Shown piece after piece: positions 9,087-17,540 of a DNA stretch of 64,000 nt. Numbering within the stretch: the stretch's first letter is position 1; each line of letters begins with the position of its first letter. Location of the stretch: NCBI GenBank assembly GCA_041390105.1, contig JAWKQO010000001.1, forward strand, positions 932,001 to 996,000. The letters run 5' to 3'. Below the pieces are notes generated by a model that searched no databases, was not told where the DNA came from, and saw only the letters and a list, made by a program, of their open reading frames with translations. A program made the translations under genes and the position numbers. Source of the stretch: Gemmatimonadota bacterium. GTDB taxonomy: Bacteria; Gemmatimonadota; Gemmatimonadetes; Longimicrobiales; Gaopeijiaceae.

Positions 9087-9149
9087 GATCTACTAAACGT
9101 CTAGTAGATCGTACGACAGGCCCGACCGACTGTCAACTAGTCAACTAGT
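9087..9149 (-). promoter_or_regulatory. Promoter and two inverted-repeat operators of the blaI-M56 operon
   Basis: Read on the minus strand, TTGACA (9136-9131) and TACGAT (9113-9108) are separated by exactly 17 bases, a good sigma70-type promoter. A 24-base perfect-arm palindrome at 9087-9110 (GATCTACTA, six-base spacer, TAGTAGATC) covers the -10 and start region. A second inverted repeat at 9136-9149 (ACTAG-N4-CTAGT) abuts the -35. The TACTA/TAGTA core matches BlaI-type operators. Binding by the adjacent repressor is inferred. Confidence 0.75.
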
Positions 9150-9193
9150 AGATCCCGGGGGGGGGAGGGTGCCTGTCGCTGGACGGCGGGGGC

Positions 9194-9583
9194 TCAGGAG
9201 ACGGCGCGCTCTTCCATGAGGGCCAGCGTGTTGCCGGCCGGGTCCTCCAGGAAGGTCATCCACAACTCGTAGGTGTCCGTCCGGTGCACGACGTGCGGCT
9301 CGTCGACGAACTCGGCTCCCTTTGCTCGCATCGCTTCGTAGGCGGCGGGCAGATCGTCGACCCGGTAGTAGAGGATCGACCCGGGATGATCGTGCCCGGG
9401 CTCGGACGCGGAGCTGAGCATCAAGCGCACGCCGCCGCACTCGAAGAACGCCAACCCCGGCGGCGCCTGGAAGAGGAAGCGGAGCCCGAGCACGTCGCGG
9501 TAGAAGACGGTGGCACGTTCGAGGTCGCTCACGTGCAGCGCGATCTGACCGATCGACGCGGGTGCGTGCGAGAGTTGACTCAT
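9194..9583 (-). CDS. Glyoxalase/bleomycin-resistance-fold (VOC) protein
   Basis: The 129-residue product has the single-chain vicinal-oxygen-chelate pattern: IGQIALHVSDLERATVFYRDVLGL at the N-terminus (first metal His), FFECGGVRLML, then LYYRVDDLPAAYEAMRAKGAEF and the final strand WMTFLEDPAGNTLALMEE with the metal-ligand Glu. VOC proteins of this type dimerise and act as lyases, isomerases or binding proteins; the substrate cannot be told from sequence. The start ATG 9583 was chosen because the VOC fold begins six residues later; the longer open frame would add non-homologous sequence. It is divergent from the hydrolase at 9687. Confidence 0.85.
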   Translation of the reverse strand: MSQLSHAPASIGQIALHVSDLERATVFYRDVLGLRFLFQAPPGLAFFECGGVRLMLSSASEPGHDHPGSILYYRVDDLPAAYEAMRAKGAEFVDEPHVVHRTDTYELWMTFLEDPAGNTLALMEERAVS

Positions 9584-9686
9584 GGTGGCCCTGGGTGGCG
9601 AGTGGTTCCGGTACAATACCGCCCCCGTTGCGCGGAGCCAGAGCGCCTCCGATGATGCCGGCTCCGTCCCCAGCCCGGAGATCTCG

Positions 9687-10550
9687 ATGACCCGCACCTC
9701 GCTGTCCCTCTGCCTGGCCTTCTCGACGTCCCTCGCAATGGCGTGCTCCGGGGGTGAGGCAGCCCGGGAGGGGGAGGCGACGCCGGCCGAGCCCCGCATC
9801 GCGATGGCGCCCACCGCGGGCGACCAGCTTCCGGCCGCCATCCTGGGAGAGGCGTCCGCCCCCGGTGGAATGGACGTTCAGTATCTGGAGGGCGATGCGG
9901 CCACCACGGGCTATCTGGCCCTCCCGGAAGGCGCCGGCCCCTTCCCCGCCGTTCTCCTCATCCATGAGTGGAACGGCGTGGTGGACCGGATCCGGCAGAT
10001 CGCCGACGCGTTCGCGGCGGAAGGGTATGTGGCCCTGGCCGCGGATCTCTACCACGGAAAGACGGGCGCCAACGCCGACGAGAATCGGGCCCTGGTCGCG
10101 GAGGCCCAGGCCGATCCCGACGCCATGGTCGCCAACCTGAATGCCGCGGCGGCCTACCTGCGCGCGCGCCCCGACGTATCCGGCCGGATCGCGACCATGG
10201 GGTGGTGCTTCGGGGGCGGCGTTGCGCTGTCGTACGCATTGGACGGCGACCCGCACGAGGGGACCGCGATCTTCTATGGACGTCTCGTGGACGATCCCCA
10301 GCGACTAGCGAGCATCCACCACGAGGTGTACGGCACCTTCGCGGCCGAGGACCAGGGCATCCCGCCGTCGGCGGTCGAATCGTTCGTGGCCGCCCTGCGC
10401 ACCGCGGGCGTGCCGAACGACGTGCACGTCTACGACGACGTGAACCACGGCTTCTGGCTGTACGTGGATCGCGATGCCGAGAACGCGCGCGCCCCGGCCC
10501 TCGATGCCTGGCAACGATTGAAGGCCTATCTGGAGCGCACGCTCTCCTGA
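9687..10550 (+). CDS. Dienelactone hydrolase-family lipoprotein
   Basis: Predicted 287 residues with a lipobox (STSLAMAC, Cys20), so probably attached to a membrane on the periplasmic side. The alpha/beta-hydrolase core has the family's nucleophile motif GWCFGGG (Cys174), Asp222 in TFAAEDQG and the catalytic His254 in NHGFW: a complete Cys-Asp-His triad. The early segment LLIHEWNGV is typical of dienelactone hydrolases. Most relatives in heterotrophic bacteria are general esterases of unknown substrate, and no chlorocatechol pathway gene is nearby, so a broad ester or lactone hydrolase is the safest call. It is followed 18 bp later by the nucleotidyltransferase gene. Confidence 0.88.
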   Translation: MTRTSLSLCLAFSTSLAMACSGGEAAREGEATPAEPRIAMAPTAGDQLPAAILGEASAPGGMDVQYLEGDAATTGYLALPEGAGPFPAVLLIHEWNGVVDRIRQIADAFAAEGYVALAADLYHGKTGANADENRALVAEAQADPDAMVANLNAAAAYLRARPDVSGRIATMGWCFGGGVALSYALDGDPHEGTAIFYGRLVDDPQRLASIHHEVYGTFAAEDQGIPPSAVESFVAALRTAGVPNDVHVYDDVNHGFWLYVDRDAENARAPALDAWQRLKAYLERTLS

Positions 10551-10568
10551 CCCTCGCGGGCTCATATC

Positions 10569-11462
10569 GTGTCCACGCTCGTGGTTCTGGCCGCGGGTCT
10601 GGGGAGCCGTTTCGGAGGCCCCAAACAACTCGAGCCCTTGGGGCCCGGTGGCGAAACGCTGCTGGAGCTGACCCTGCACGACGCCTGGTGCGCCGGCTTC
10701 CGGCGCGCCGTTCTGGTCACGCGCGCGGAGTTGCTGGGACGCTTGCGCGAGCGACTCGACGATCGCGTGGGATCCGCGCTCACACTGGAGTACGCGCTCC
10801 AGGACGAGGGGCCTGGGACATCCGGTTCGGAGCGACGAAAGCCCTGGGGCACCGCACACGCGGTCCTGGCCGCGCGCGCGCTGCTGGACGCACCGTTCGG
10901 CGTGGCGAATGCCGACGACCTCTACGGGGCCAGCGCCCTGGTCGAGCTTGCCCGGGGGCTCGAGCGACTCGGCGTCGCGGAACGCCGGCCCGCAGGTGTC
11001 CTGATCGCCTACCGGCTCGATCGCACCCTCTCGCCCAACGGAGGGGTCTCACGCGGCATCTGCGCGTTGGACCCGGGACAGGGACTGATGGGGATCGAGG
11101 AGGTGCTGGACATCGGGCGAGGTGACGCCGGCCAGATCCAGGGCCGTGCCCTGGATGGGTCGGCGCGGCGGTTCTCGGGCGTGGAGCCCGCGTCACTCAA
11201 CCTGTGGGGCTTCGACGAGGACGTCCTGACGCTTCTGGACGACTCCTTTGCGCGTTTCCGAGCGGAAGCCGGGGCCAGCGACGAGTACCAGCTTCCCACC
11301 GCCGTAGGAGAGGCCCTGGCACGAGGAACGCTTCGCGTCCAGGTGCAGACGACCGATGCCGAGTGGCTGGGCGTGACCCACCCGGAGGATGCCCTGCCGG
11401 TCCGGGCGCGCCTGCGGGCGTGGTTCGCCGAGGGACGCTATCCTACCCGGCTGTTCACCTAG
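10569..11462 (+). CDS. Sugar-1-phosphate nucleotidyltransferase-like (NTP_transferase fold)
   Basis: The 297-residue product begins with the NTP-binding signature LVVLAAGLGSRFGGPKQLEPLGPGG, including the Gly-rich loop and Lys, followed by LLELTLHDA and, further on, PWGTAHAVLAAR and VANADDLYG (the metal Asp pair). The Rossmann-like pyrophosphorylase domain is intact but the C-terminal left-handed helix of most GlmU/RmlA proteins is absent. The sugar substrate is unknown. Location next to a sodium/solute symporter and a galactokinase-family gene suggests salvage: import, phosphorylate at C1, then form a nucleotide sugar. It starts at GTG 10569, 18 bp after the hydrolase stop. Confidence 0.82.
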   Translation: MSTLVVLAAGLGSRFGGPKQLEPLGPGGETLLELTLHDAWCAGFRRAVLVTRAELLGRLRERLDDRVGSALTLEYALQDEGPGTSGSERRKPWGTAHAVLAARALLDAPFGVANADDLYGASALVELARGLERLGVAERRPAGVLIAYRLDRTLSPNGGVSRGICALDPGQGLMGIEEVLDIGRGDAGQIQGRALDGSARRFSGVEPASLNLWGFDEDVLTLLDDSFARFRAEAGASDEYQLPTAVGEALARGTLRVQVQTTDAEWLGVTHPEDALPVRARLRAWFAEGRYPTRLFT

Positions 11463-11517
11463 AGTCGGCATCCGCCCACCGCGCGGAGCGCCGCGCCTGC
11501 GACCCACGAGGAGCCGC

Positions 11518-13287
11518 ATGGAGCTGCACTGGATCGATTGGGCCGTCATCGCCACCTACGGCGTCCTGGCGCTGGCCATCGGCGTGTTCTTCGCTCGCCG
11601 CGCAGGCCAAGGCACGGAGGACTTCTTCCTGGCCGGCCGCAAGCTCCCCTGGTGGCTGCTGGGCACCTCGATGGTGGCCACGACGTTCTCGACCGACACG
11701 CCCAATCTGGTGACGGACCTGGTCCGCAACGGCGGCGTCTCCCAGAACTGGGCCTGGTGGGCGTTCGCGATCACCGGCATGTGCACGGTGTTCTTCTACG
11801 CAAAGCTCTGGCGGCGCTCGGGCGCGCTGACCGACATGAGCTTCTACGAGCTCCGCTACTCCGGCCCCCAGGCGGCCTTTCTGCGCGGCTTTCGCGCGAT
11901 CTACCTCGGGATCTTCTTCAACGTGATGATCATGGCCTCGGTCACCCTGGCCGCGATCAAGATCGGGGGCGTGCTGCTGGGCCTGTCCAAGTTCCAGACG
12001 GTCACCCTGGCGGCCACGGTCACGGTCATCTACTCCGCGACCTCGGGCCTATGGGGCGTGGTGGTAACCGATCTGCTGCTGTTCGTCATCGCGATGATCG
12101 GCTCCGTGGCCGCGGCCTGGTTCGCACTGGCCCATCCCGACGTGGGTGGACTGTCCGGTCTGTTCACGAACCCGGCCGTGCAGGGCCGGCTCTCCCTGCT
12201 ACCGAACTTCGGCGACCCCAAGACGGCCCTGGCCATCTTCATCGTGCCCGTGGCGGTGCAATGGTGGAGCACCTGGTACCCTGGCGCCGAGCCCGGGGGT
12301 GGCGGATATGTCGCGCAACGCATGCTGGCCGCGCGCGACGAAAAGGAGTCGATGCTCTCGACGCTGTGGTTCAACGTGGCGCACTACGCGCTCCGGCCCT
12401 GGCCCTGGATGATCGTGGCCCTGGCGTCTCTGGTGGTGTACCCGGACCTGGCTTCGCTGACGGCTCGCTTCCCCAACCTGGATCCGTCCATCGTGCGGGA
12501 CGATCTGGCCTACCCTGCCATGCTGGTCTTTCTGCCGAGCGGGCTTCTGGGGTTGGTGGTGGCCTCCCTGGCGGCCGCCTACATGTCCACCATCAGCACG
12601 CACCTCAACTGGGGCGCGTCCTATGTGGTGGACGACGTCTACCGCCGCTTCCTGGCTCCCGACCAGGACGAGCGCCACTACGTCCAGGTGGGTCGTGTCA
12701 CGACGGTGGTCTTGATCGTACTGGCCTCGACGGTGGCCCTTTGGCTGGAGAACGCCTGGCAGGCGTTCCAGATTCTGCTGCAGATCGGCGCAGGCACCGG
12801 CCTCGTCTTCCTGCTGCGCTGGTTCTGGTGGCGCATCAACGCCTGGACGGAGATCGCGGCCATGATCGTCTCGTTCGCGGTGGCGGTGTGGTTCCAGTTC
12901 GTGCACACCCGCATCGGGCTACCCGCGGTCGATCCCACTGCGCAACTCTTGATCGGCGTGGCGATCACAACGGCGGGATGGCTGTTTGTCACGTTCGTCA
13001 CGCGACCCGTCGACACTGCGACGCTACAGCGCTACTACGACCTGATCCATCCAGCGGGCCATGGCTGGCGGTACGTGGTCGACACGGGCGGCGACGGCGG
13101 GGACGGCACCATCCCCGCGGCGGTGGCTGGGTGGTTCCTGGGCTGCACGACCATCTATGCGGCCCTCTTTGGAACCGGCTACCTGCTCTACGGGCGCCTG
13201 TCCCTGGCGTTGTTCGCGTATGCGATCTTCGCTGTGGCGGGCTGGGGTGTGTTGCGCGTGTTGCCCCGCGTCAGCCTGACGCGCTGA
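11518..13287 (+). CDS. Sodium:solute symporter (SSS family), sugar-type
   Basis: Predicted 589-residue inner-membrane transporter with about 13-14 hydrophobic helices. SSS features are the N-terminal helix followed by GTEDFFLAGRKLPWWLLGTSM, the helix-2 FSTDTPN segment, GLWGVVVTDLLLF, and LGLVVASLAAAYMSTISTHLNWG, equivalent to the sodium-site helix 8. Members couple sodium entry to uptake of sugars, amino acids or other small solutes. The start at ATG 11518 has ACGAGGAG upstream. The last 17 bases overlap the 3' end of the convergent galactokinase gene. The neighbours on both sides handle sugars, so a sugar substrate is likely but not shown. Confidence 0.9.
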   Translation: MELHWIDWAVIATYGVLALAIGVFFARRAGQGTEDFFLAGRKLPWWLLGTSMVATTFSTDTPNLVTDLVRNGGVSQNWAWWAFAITGMCTVFFYAKLWRRSGALTDMSFYELRYSGPQAAFLRGFRAIYLGIFFNVMIMASVTLAAIKIGGVLLGLSKFQTVTLAATVTVIYSATSGLWGVVVTDLLLFVIAMIGSVAAAWFALAHPDVGGLSGLFTNPAVQGRLSLLPNFGDPKTALAIFIVPVAVQWWSTWYPGAEPGGGGYVAQRMLAARDEKESMLSTLWFNVAHYALRPWPWMIVALASLVVYPDLASLTARFPNLDPSIVRDDLAYPAMLVFLPSGLLGLVVASLAAAYMSTISTHLNWGASYVVDDVYRRFLAPDQDERHYVQVGRVTTVVLIVLASTVALWLENAWQAFQILLQIGAGTGLVFLLRWFWWRINAWTEIAAMIVSFAVAVWFQFVHTRIGLPAVDPTAQLLIGVAITTAGWLFVTFVTRPVDTATLQRYYDLIHPAGHGWRYVVDTGGDGGDGTIPAAVAGWFLGCTTIYAALFGTGYLLYGRLSLALFAYAIFAVAGWGVLRVLPRVSLTR

Positions 13288-14524
13288 GCGGCTCCAGGGA
13301 CTCGACGTGGGCACCGGGTGAAGGCACGGCCGTGAAGACGACCGGGTCCTCGCCCCAGGTGCGGAGCAAGGCGGTCCAGTCACGCTTCACGGCCACTTCC
13401 GAGACCGCGTCGCACAGCGCCACCACCGAGCCGCCCAGGCCCGCTCCGGTGAGCCGCGCTCCCGCCGCCCCCGCCGCGCGGGCGGCGTCCACGAGCGCGT
13501 TCAGGCGAGGCGTGCTGACCTCGTAGTCGTCCGCGAGACTCGCGTGCGAGGCGTCCATCAAGGCCCCGAAGGTCTGGGTGTCGCCCGTCCGCAATGCACG
13601 TTCCGCCCGCTGCACGCGTTCGGCCTCCGTCAGTGTGTGGCGAAAGCAGCGGAACAGCTCCGGGGGCAAAACGTCCGCTGCGCGCCCTAACGGATCGAGC
13701 TCGGCCTGGCGGAGCAGGTCGGCGTAGGTCACCTCCGCGCCCGACTTGCGTTGGAGCACCTGGCAGTCCGCTCCGCTCCAGTGCGGCGCCAACTGCTGCA
13801 GCGCCTCTGCGCAGCGGCGCACCTGGCGGTTGTAGAAGGCCTGCACGCCGCCGGACTTCTCCGCACGCTGGCCGGAGTGGGCGACCACGAAGCGCCAGGA
13901 CTGCGGGACGGGGACGGTGCGGAGCGTGAGGGGGTCGAAGTCGATGCGGGCGGCATGTCCACGGGCGCCGCCCAGCGAGATCGCCTGATCCATGCCCCCA
14001 CCCTCGGTGCCCACGAAGCGCTCGGCGCGCGCCAGACGCCCCATCAGGTCGGTGCGCTCGACCACGAGCCCGTTCGCCTCGAGCAGGGCCAGCCCCGTAG
14101 CCACCACGAGGGCGGACGAGGAGCTCAAGCCGGCGGCCACCGGAACGTCGCCATCGACCCATGCATCCATGCCCCGTGGCTGCCCGCCCCGTTCCTCGAC
14201 GAGCTGCTGTACCGCCCAGGCGGCCGCTTTGGTGTAGTTCAGCCAGTGACCGCCCGCTCCCCGCTCGAGCGGCTGGTCCAGCCGGAACGAGCCGGGCTCC
14301 GAGCCCGGATCAGCGTTGACCAGACGGACGGTCGCGTCGTTGCGAGGGCGGAACCACACCGCAATCCGGAACTGGATGGCCATCGGGAGCACCGGGAGCC
14401 CGTTGTAGTCGGTATGGTCTCCGATCAGGTTGACGCGCCCCGGCGCGGAGGCACGGTGGGTGGAGTCCGCACCAAACACGCGCGCGAAGCCGGCGGTGCC
14501 GCGCGGAGGCGCGGGGCCGTTCAA
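13271..14524 (-). CDS. Galactokinase-family (GHMP) sugar kinase
   Basis: Phosphorylates galactose or a related sugar at C1 using ATP. The 417-residue product has GRVNLIGDHTDYN (about 29-41), the galactokinase signature with Asp where GalK usually has Glu, the phosphate loop PVAAGLSSSSALV (about 128-140), the catalytic-base segment GGGMDQ (Asp179), and GARLTGAGLGG near the C-terminus. The start is TTG 14524, overlapping the ECF sigma TGA as TTGA, with AGGGAGG eight bases upstream; no ATG lies before the signature motif. It is thus translationally coupled to the sigma-factor gene. The Glu-to-Asp change sits in the sugar pocket, so substrate preference may differ from galactose. Confidence 0.88.
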   Translation of the reverse strand: MNGPAPPRGTAGFARVFGADSTHRASAPGRVNLIGDHTDYNGLPVLPMAIQFRIAVWFRPRNDATVRLVNADPGSEPGSFRLDQPLERGAGGHWLNYTKAAAWAVQQLVEERGGQPRGMDAWVDGDVPVAAGLSSSSALVVATGLALLEANGLVVERTDLMGRLARAERFVGTEGGGMDQAISLGGARGHAARIDFDPLTLRTVPVPQSWRFVVAHSGQRAEKSGGVQAFYNRQVRRCAEALQQLAPHWSGADCQVLQRKSGAEVTYADLLRQAELDPLGRAADVLPPELFRCFRHTLTEAERVQRAERALRTGDTQTFGALMDASHASLADDYEVSTPRLNALVDAARAAGAAGARLTGAGLGGSVVALCDAVSEVAVKRDWTALLRTWGEDPVVFTAVPSPGAHVESLEPLSASG

Positions 14525-15843
14525 ACCGCCGCCTCCCTGCGACCCCTCGCCCCATCCCCCAAGGCATCCACCCAGGACTGCAGGTAGGCACGCTCCGCGG
14601 GGTTTGTCGCCATCTCGACCGCAGCCTCGTAGGCCGCGAGTGCCTCCACTTCCCGCCCCGCCCGACGGAGCAGGTCGGCACGTGCCACCTGATAGGGCCC
14701 ATAGGTGCGGAGGCCCGGCTCGCGTCCGAGGTCGTCCAGGAGCCGCAATCCGGCTTCGGGTCCGTCGCTCATCGCCACGGCCACGGCCCGGTTCAGAGCG
14801 ACCACCGGAGTGGGGGCGACGATCGTCAACTGATCGTATAGCGCCAGAATCTCCGCCCAGTCCGTCGCGTCGGCCCGCGGCGCGACCGCATGCACCGCGG
14901 CGATCGCGGCCTGGATCTGGAAGGGTCCGGGACGCCGCTCCCCGAGGGCGCGCTCGAGCTCGAGCAGGCCGTGGGCGATCTTGCCCCGGTCCCAGCGCGA
15001 CCGGTCCTGCCGCTCCAGCAGGACGAGCCGGCCGGCCTCGTCCAGCCGCGCGTGGCGACGGGCATCCGCGAGCAACAGCAACGCCAGCAGGCCGCGTGCC
15101 TCCGGCTCGCCTGGAAGCAGCTCCACGAGGCTCGCGCCGAGGCGCAGCGCCTCGTCGCTCAACTCCGAGCGCACCAGCTCGGCATCTCCGGAGGAGAAGT
15201 GTCCCTCCGTGAAGATCAGGTAGATCACCTGCAGCACCGCAGCGAGGCGTTCCGGCAGGTCCGCCGGCTCGGGGACGCGGTACGGGATCCCCGCAGAGGT
15301 GATCTTCCGCTTGGCGCGCACGATGCGCTGCGCCAGCGCGGGCTCCTCGATCAGGAAGGCCCGTGCGATCTCCTGCGTGGTGAGACCGACGATGGTCTTG
15401 AGCGTGAGGGCGATACGCGCCTCGATGGGCAAGGCCGGGTGACAACACGTGAAGATCAGCCGCAGACGATCGTCCGCCACAACGGCGTCGTCGGGGAGAC
15501 CCTCGGCAGCCCCCTGTGCTCCCTCCAGTCGAGACAGCACCGCCGCCTTTTCGCGGAAGCGTTCGCTGCGACGGATGCGGTCGATGGCTCGGCGCCGAGC
15601 GGCGGTGTGGAGCCAGGCCGCGGGCTGGCGCGGCACGCCGCTGTGGGGCCAACGGTCGAGGGCTTCGCTCACGGCGTCCTGCAGCGCGTCCTCGGCGTGC
15701 TCGAACTCGCCGGTCAAACGGATGAGGTTGGCCAGGATCGAGCCCCGGTCGCGTCGAAACACGCGGTCCAGAGCGGCCCGGGCCGCACCCGCCAGCGGTG
15801 GGCCGGCGGGTGCGGTGGACCGCTCGGCGCTCGGATCAGACAT
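14521..15843 (-). CDS. ECF42-type RNA polymerase sigma factor with C-terminal TPR-like extension
   Basis: The 440-residue product has ECF sigma region 2 (about 25-95; LANLIRLTGEFEHAEDALQDAV, then WLHTAARRRAIDRIRR) and region 4 (about 125-180; FTCCHPALPIEARIALTLKTI, GLTTQEIARAFLIEE). It is followed by a long helical C-terminal domain (about 190-440) with TPR-like pairs. That layout and the partner gene encoding a DGPF/YCII protein define group ECF42, which usually lacks a classic anti-sigma factor; the C-terminal domain is needed for activity in studied members. The start overlaps the upstream YCII gene by 8 bp and the stop overlaps galactokinase, giving a three-gene operon. Target promoters are unknown. 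Confidence 0.92.
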   Translation of the reverse strand: MSDPSAERSTAPAGPPLAGAARAALDRVFRRDRGSILANLIRLTGEFEHAEDALQDAVSEALDRWPHSGVPRQPAAWLHTAARRRAIDRIRRSERFREKAAVLSRLEGAQGAAEGLPDDAVVADDRLRLIFTCCHPALPIEARIALTLKTIVGLTTQEIARAFLIEEPALAQRIVRAKRKITSAGIPYRVPEPADLPERLAAVLQVIYLIFTEGHFSSGDAELVRSELSDEALRLGASLVELLPGEPEARGLLALLLLADARRHARLDEAGRLVLLERQDRSRWDRGKIAHGLLELERALGERRPGPFQIQAAIAAVHAVAPRADATDWAEILALYDQLTIVAPTPVVALNRAVAVAMSDGPEAGLRLLDDLGREPGLRTYGPYQVARADLLRRAGREVEALAAYEAAVEMATNPAERAYLQSWVDALGDGARGRREAAV

Positions 15844-16177
15844 CCAGGAGCGGACGGACCTCGACCGAGCCTACCGGCGCGATCGGGATCTCCGCCGCCC
15901 AGCGCAAGGCTTCATCGAGGTCGGAACACTCGAGCAGGTAATAGCCGCCCAGCTGCTCCTTGGTCTCCGCGAAGGGTCCGTCCGTGGTGAGGACCTTACC
16001 ACCGCGAACCCGAACCGTCGTGGCGGCGGTGGTCGGCTGCAGACCAGCCCCCGAAATGTAGACTCCGGCCTCCTGGACACGCTGCGAGTACTTCATCCAG
16101 GGCTCCATCACTTCGGGAGTCATCTCCACCCCGTCCCAGTTCGCCTCGTCTTCGTAGAGCAGCAGCATGTACTTCAT
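15836..16177 (-). CDS. YCII/DGPF-domain protein, partner of the ECF42 sigma factor
   Basis: The 113-residue product starts MKYMLLLYEDEANWDG and contains the hallmark TDGPFAETKEQLGGYYLLE followed by DEALRWAAEIP, i.e. a full YCII-related (DGPF) domain in the ferredoxin-like fold. These proteins are almost always encoded next to ECF42 sigma factors. Their biochemical role is unresolved; a sensing or small enzymatic role has been proposed. It is the first gene of the operon; its stop lies within the first codons of the sigma gene (8-bp overlap), which favours coordinated translation. Confidence 0.92.
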   Translation of the reverse strand: MKYMLLLYEDEANWDGVEMTPEVMEPWMKYSQRVQEAGVYISGAGLQPTTAATTVRVRGGKVLTTDGPFAETKEQLGGYYLLECSDLDEALRWAAEIPIAPVGSVEVRPLLDV

Positions 16178-16428
16178 GGGACTCCCCCAACCTATGAGCC
16201 ACGGCGGGCCGTTCGTGAGCCGCGCTCGGCGGGCTCTGCTTCCTGTCGAACGGAGGCCTCGCCATTCGACACTTGCCCGGTGTTCGGGTCGCGGGCCGGT
16301 GCCCCCCCCAACCGGGCGCCACGGGGCGTCTCGGGAAGGGTAGGGCATCCGCTCGCACCCGCGCCAGACTGGGTTGCGTGGCCCTGCCCCAGCGCCTCTA
16401 CTGCCGACGTCGCCCGAACGGAGGAGCC

Positions 16429-17484
16429 ATGCGGACTCAGCGGATGATCACAGCAGTGGACGCCCACGCCGGCGGGGAGCCCGGCCGGGTCATCACCGGA
16501 GGCGTCCTTTCTCCGCCCGGACGCACGGTGTACGAGAAGATGCGTCACCTCGAGCGCTACGGAGACGCGTTGCGTCTGTGGATGCTCCGGGAGCCCCGCG
16601 GCTATCCCGCGCTCTGCTGCAATCTGTTGGTCGAGCCCTGCCATCCGGAGGCGGATGCCGGGTTCATCATCATGGAGCAGACCGAATACCCGCCGATGTC
16701 CGGCAGCAACACCATCTGCGTCGCCACCGTCCTGATCGAGACCGGAATGGTGGAGGCGGTCGAGCCTCTGACGCACCTGACGCTGGAGACGCCCGCGGGG
16801 CTGGTGCGCGTCGAGGCCACCGTGCGGGGCGGCCGCGTGGAGCGCGTGCGCTTCGAGAACGTCCCCTCGTTCGCCGTGCACCTGGATGCGGAGATCGAGG
16901 TCCCCACGCTGGGACGGGTGCGGGTCGACGTCGCCTGGGGCGGCATGTTCCATGTGATCGCCGACGCGACGCAGCTCGGCCTGGAGCTGGTTCCCGAGCG
17001 CGGCGACCAGTTGGCGCGAGCCGGTGCCCTGCTCACGGCGGCGGCCCGTGAGCAACTTCCGGCGGTGCACCCCGACAACCCGGGGATCGCGGGAGTCTCG
17101 ATTGCTCAGCTCTCCGGCCCGGCCCGTGGCGCGCACGCCGACCTGCGCAACGTGGTGGTGGTCAGCACCGCGACGGTCGATTGGGACCGCCCGGAGACCT
17201 GGCGCGGAGCCATCGACCGGTCGCCGTGTGGCACCGGCACCTGTGCGCGCATGGCCACGCTGCATGCTCGGGGTCAATTGGGGCTCGGCGAGCCTTTCCG
17301 GCACGAAGGGATCCTGGGCACGGTCTGGACCGGAACGTTGCAGCGCCAAACCGAGATCGCCGGCACGGCGGCCGTGGTTCCTCAGCTGGAGGGTCGGGCC
17401 TGGATCACCGGGATCGCACAGTACCTGCTGGATGCCTCGGACCCCTTCCCCACCGGCTTCACCGTGGGCGATCTGTGGGGGTAG
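16429..17484 (+). CDS. Proline racemase-family enzyme with Ser/Cys catalytic pair (4-hydroxyproline 2-epimerase or trans-3-hydroxyproline dehydratase)
   Basis: The 351-residue protein has both catalytic motifs of the proline racemase superfamily. The first is PPMSGSNTI with Ser91 where proline racemases have Cys (MCGH); the second is DRSPCGTGT with Cys267. From published work on this superfamily, Cys/Cys enzymes are proline racemases or 4-hydroxyproline epimerases, Cys/Thr enzymes are trans-3-hydroxyproline dehydratases, and Ser/Cys enzymes show 4-hydroxyproline epimerase and/or dehydratase activity. A Ser/Cys member is therefore best called a hydroxyproline-handling enzyme. GGAG precedes the ATG. 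No hydroxyproline oxidase operon is linked. It lies 250 bp from the divergent YCII gene. Confidence 0.88.
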   Translation: MRTQRMITAVDAHAGGEPGRVITGGVLSPPGRTVYEKMRHLERYGDALRLWMLREPRGYPALCCNLLVEPCHPEADAGFIIMEQTEYPPMSGSNTICVATVLIETGMVEAVEPLTHLTLETPAGLVRVEATVRGGRVERVRFENVPSFAVHLDAEIEVPTLGRVRVDVAWGGMFHVIADATQLGLELVPERGDQLARAGALLTAAAREQLPAVHPDNPGIAGVSIAQLSGPARGAHADLRNVVVVSTATVDWDRPETWRGAIDRSPCGTGTCARMATLHARGQLGLGEPFRHEGILGTVWTGTLQRQTEIAGTAAVVPQLEGRAWITGIAQYLLDASDPFPTGFTVGDLWG

Positions 17485-17540
17485 CAGCGCTTCGCCCGGC
17501 GCCCGTGCCGGCCCCGCCCCGCACTCCGTGGCGCGTGGCG

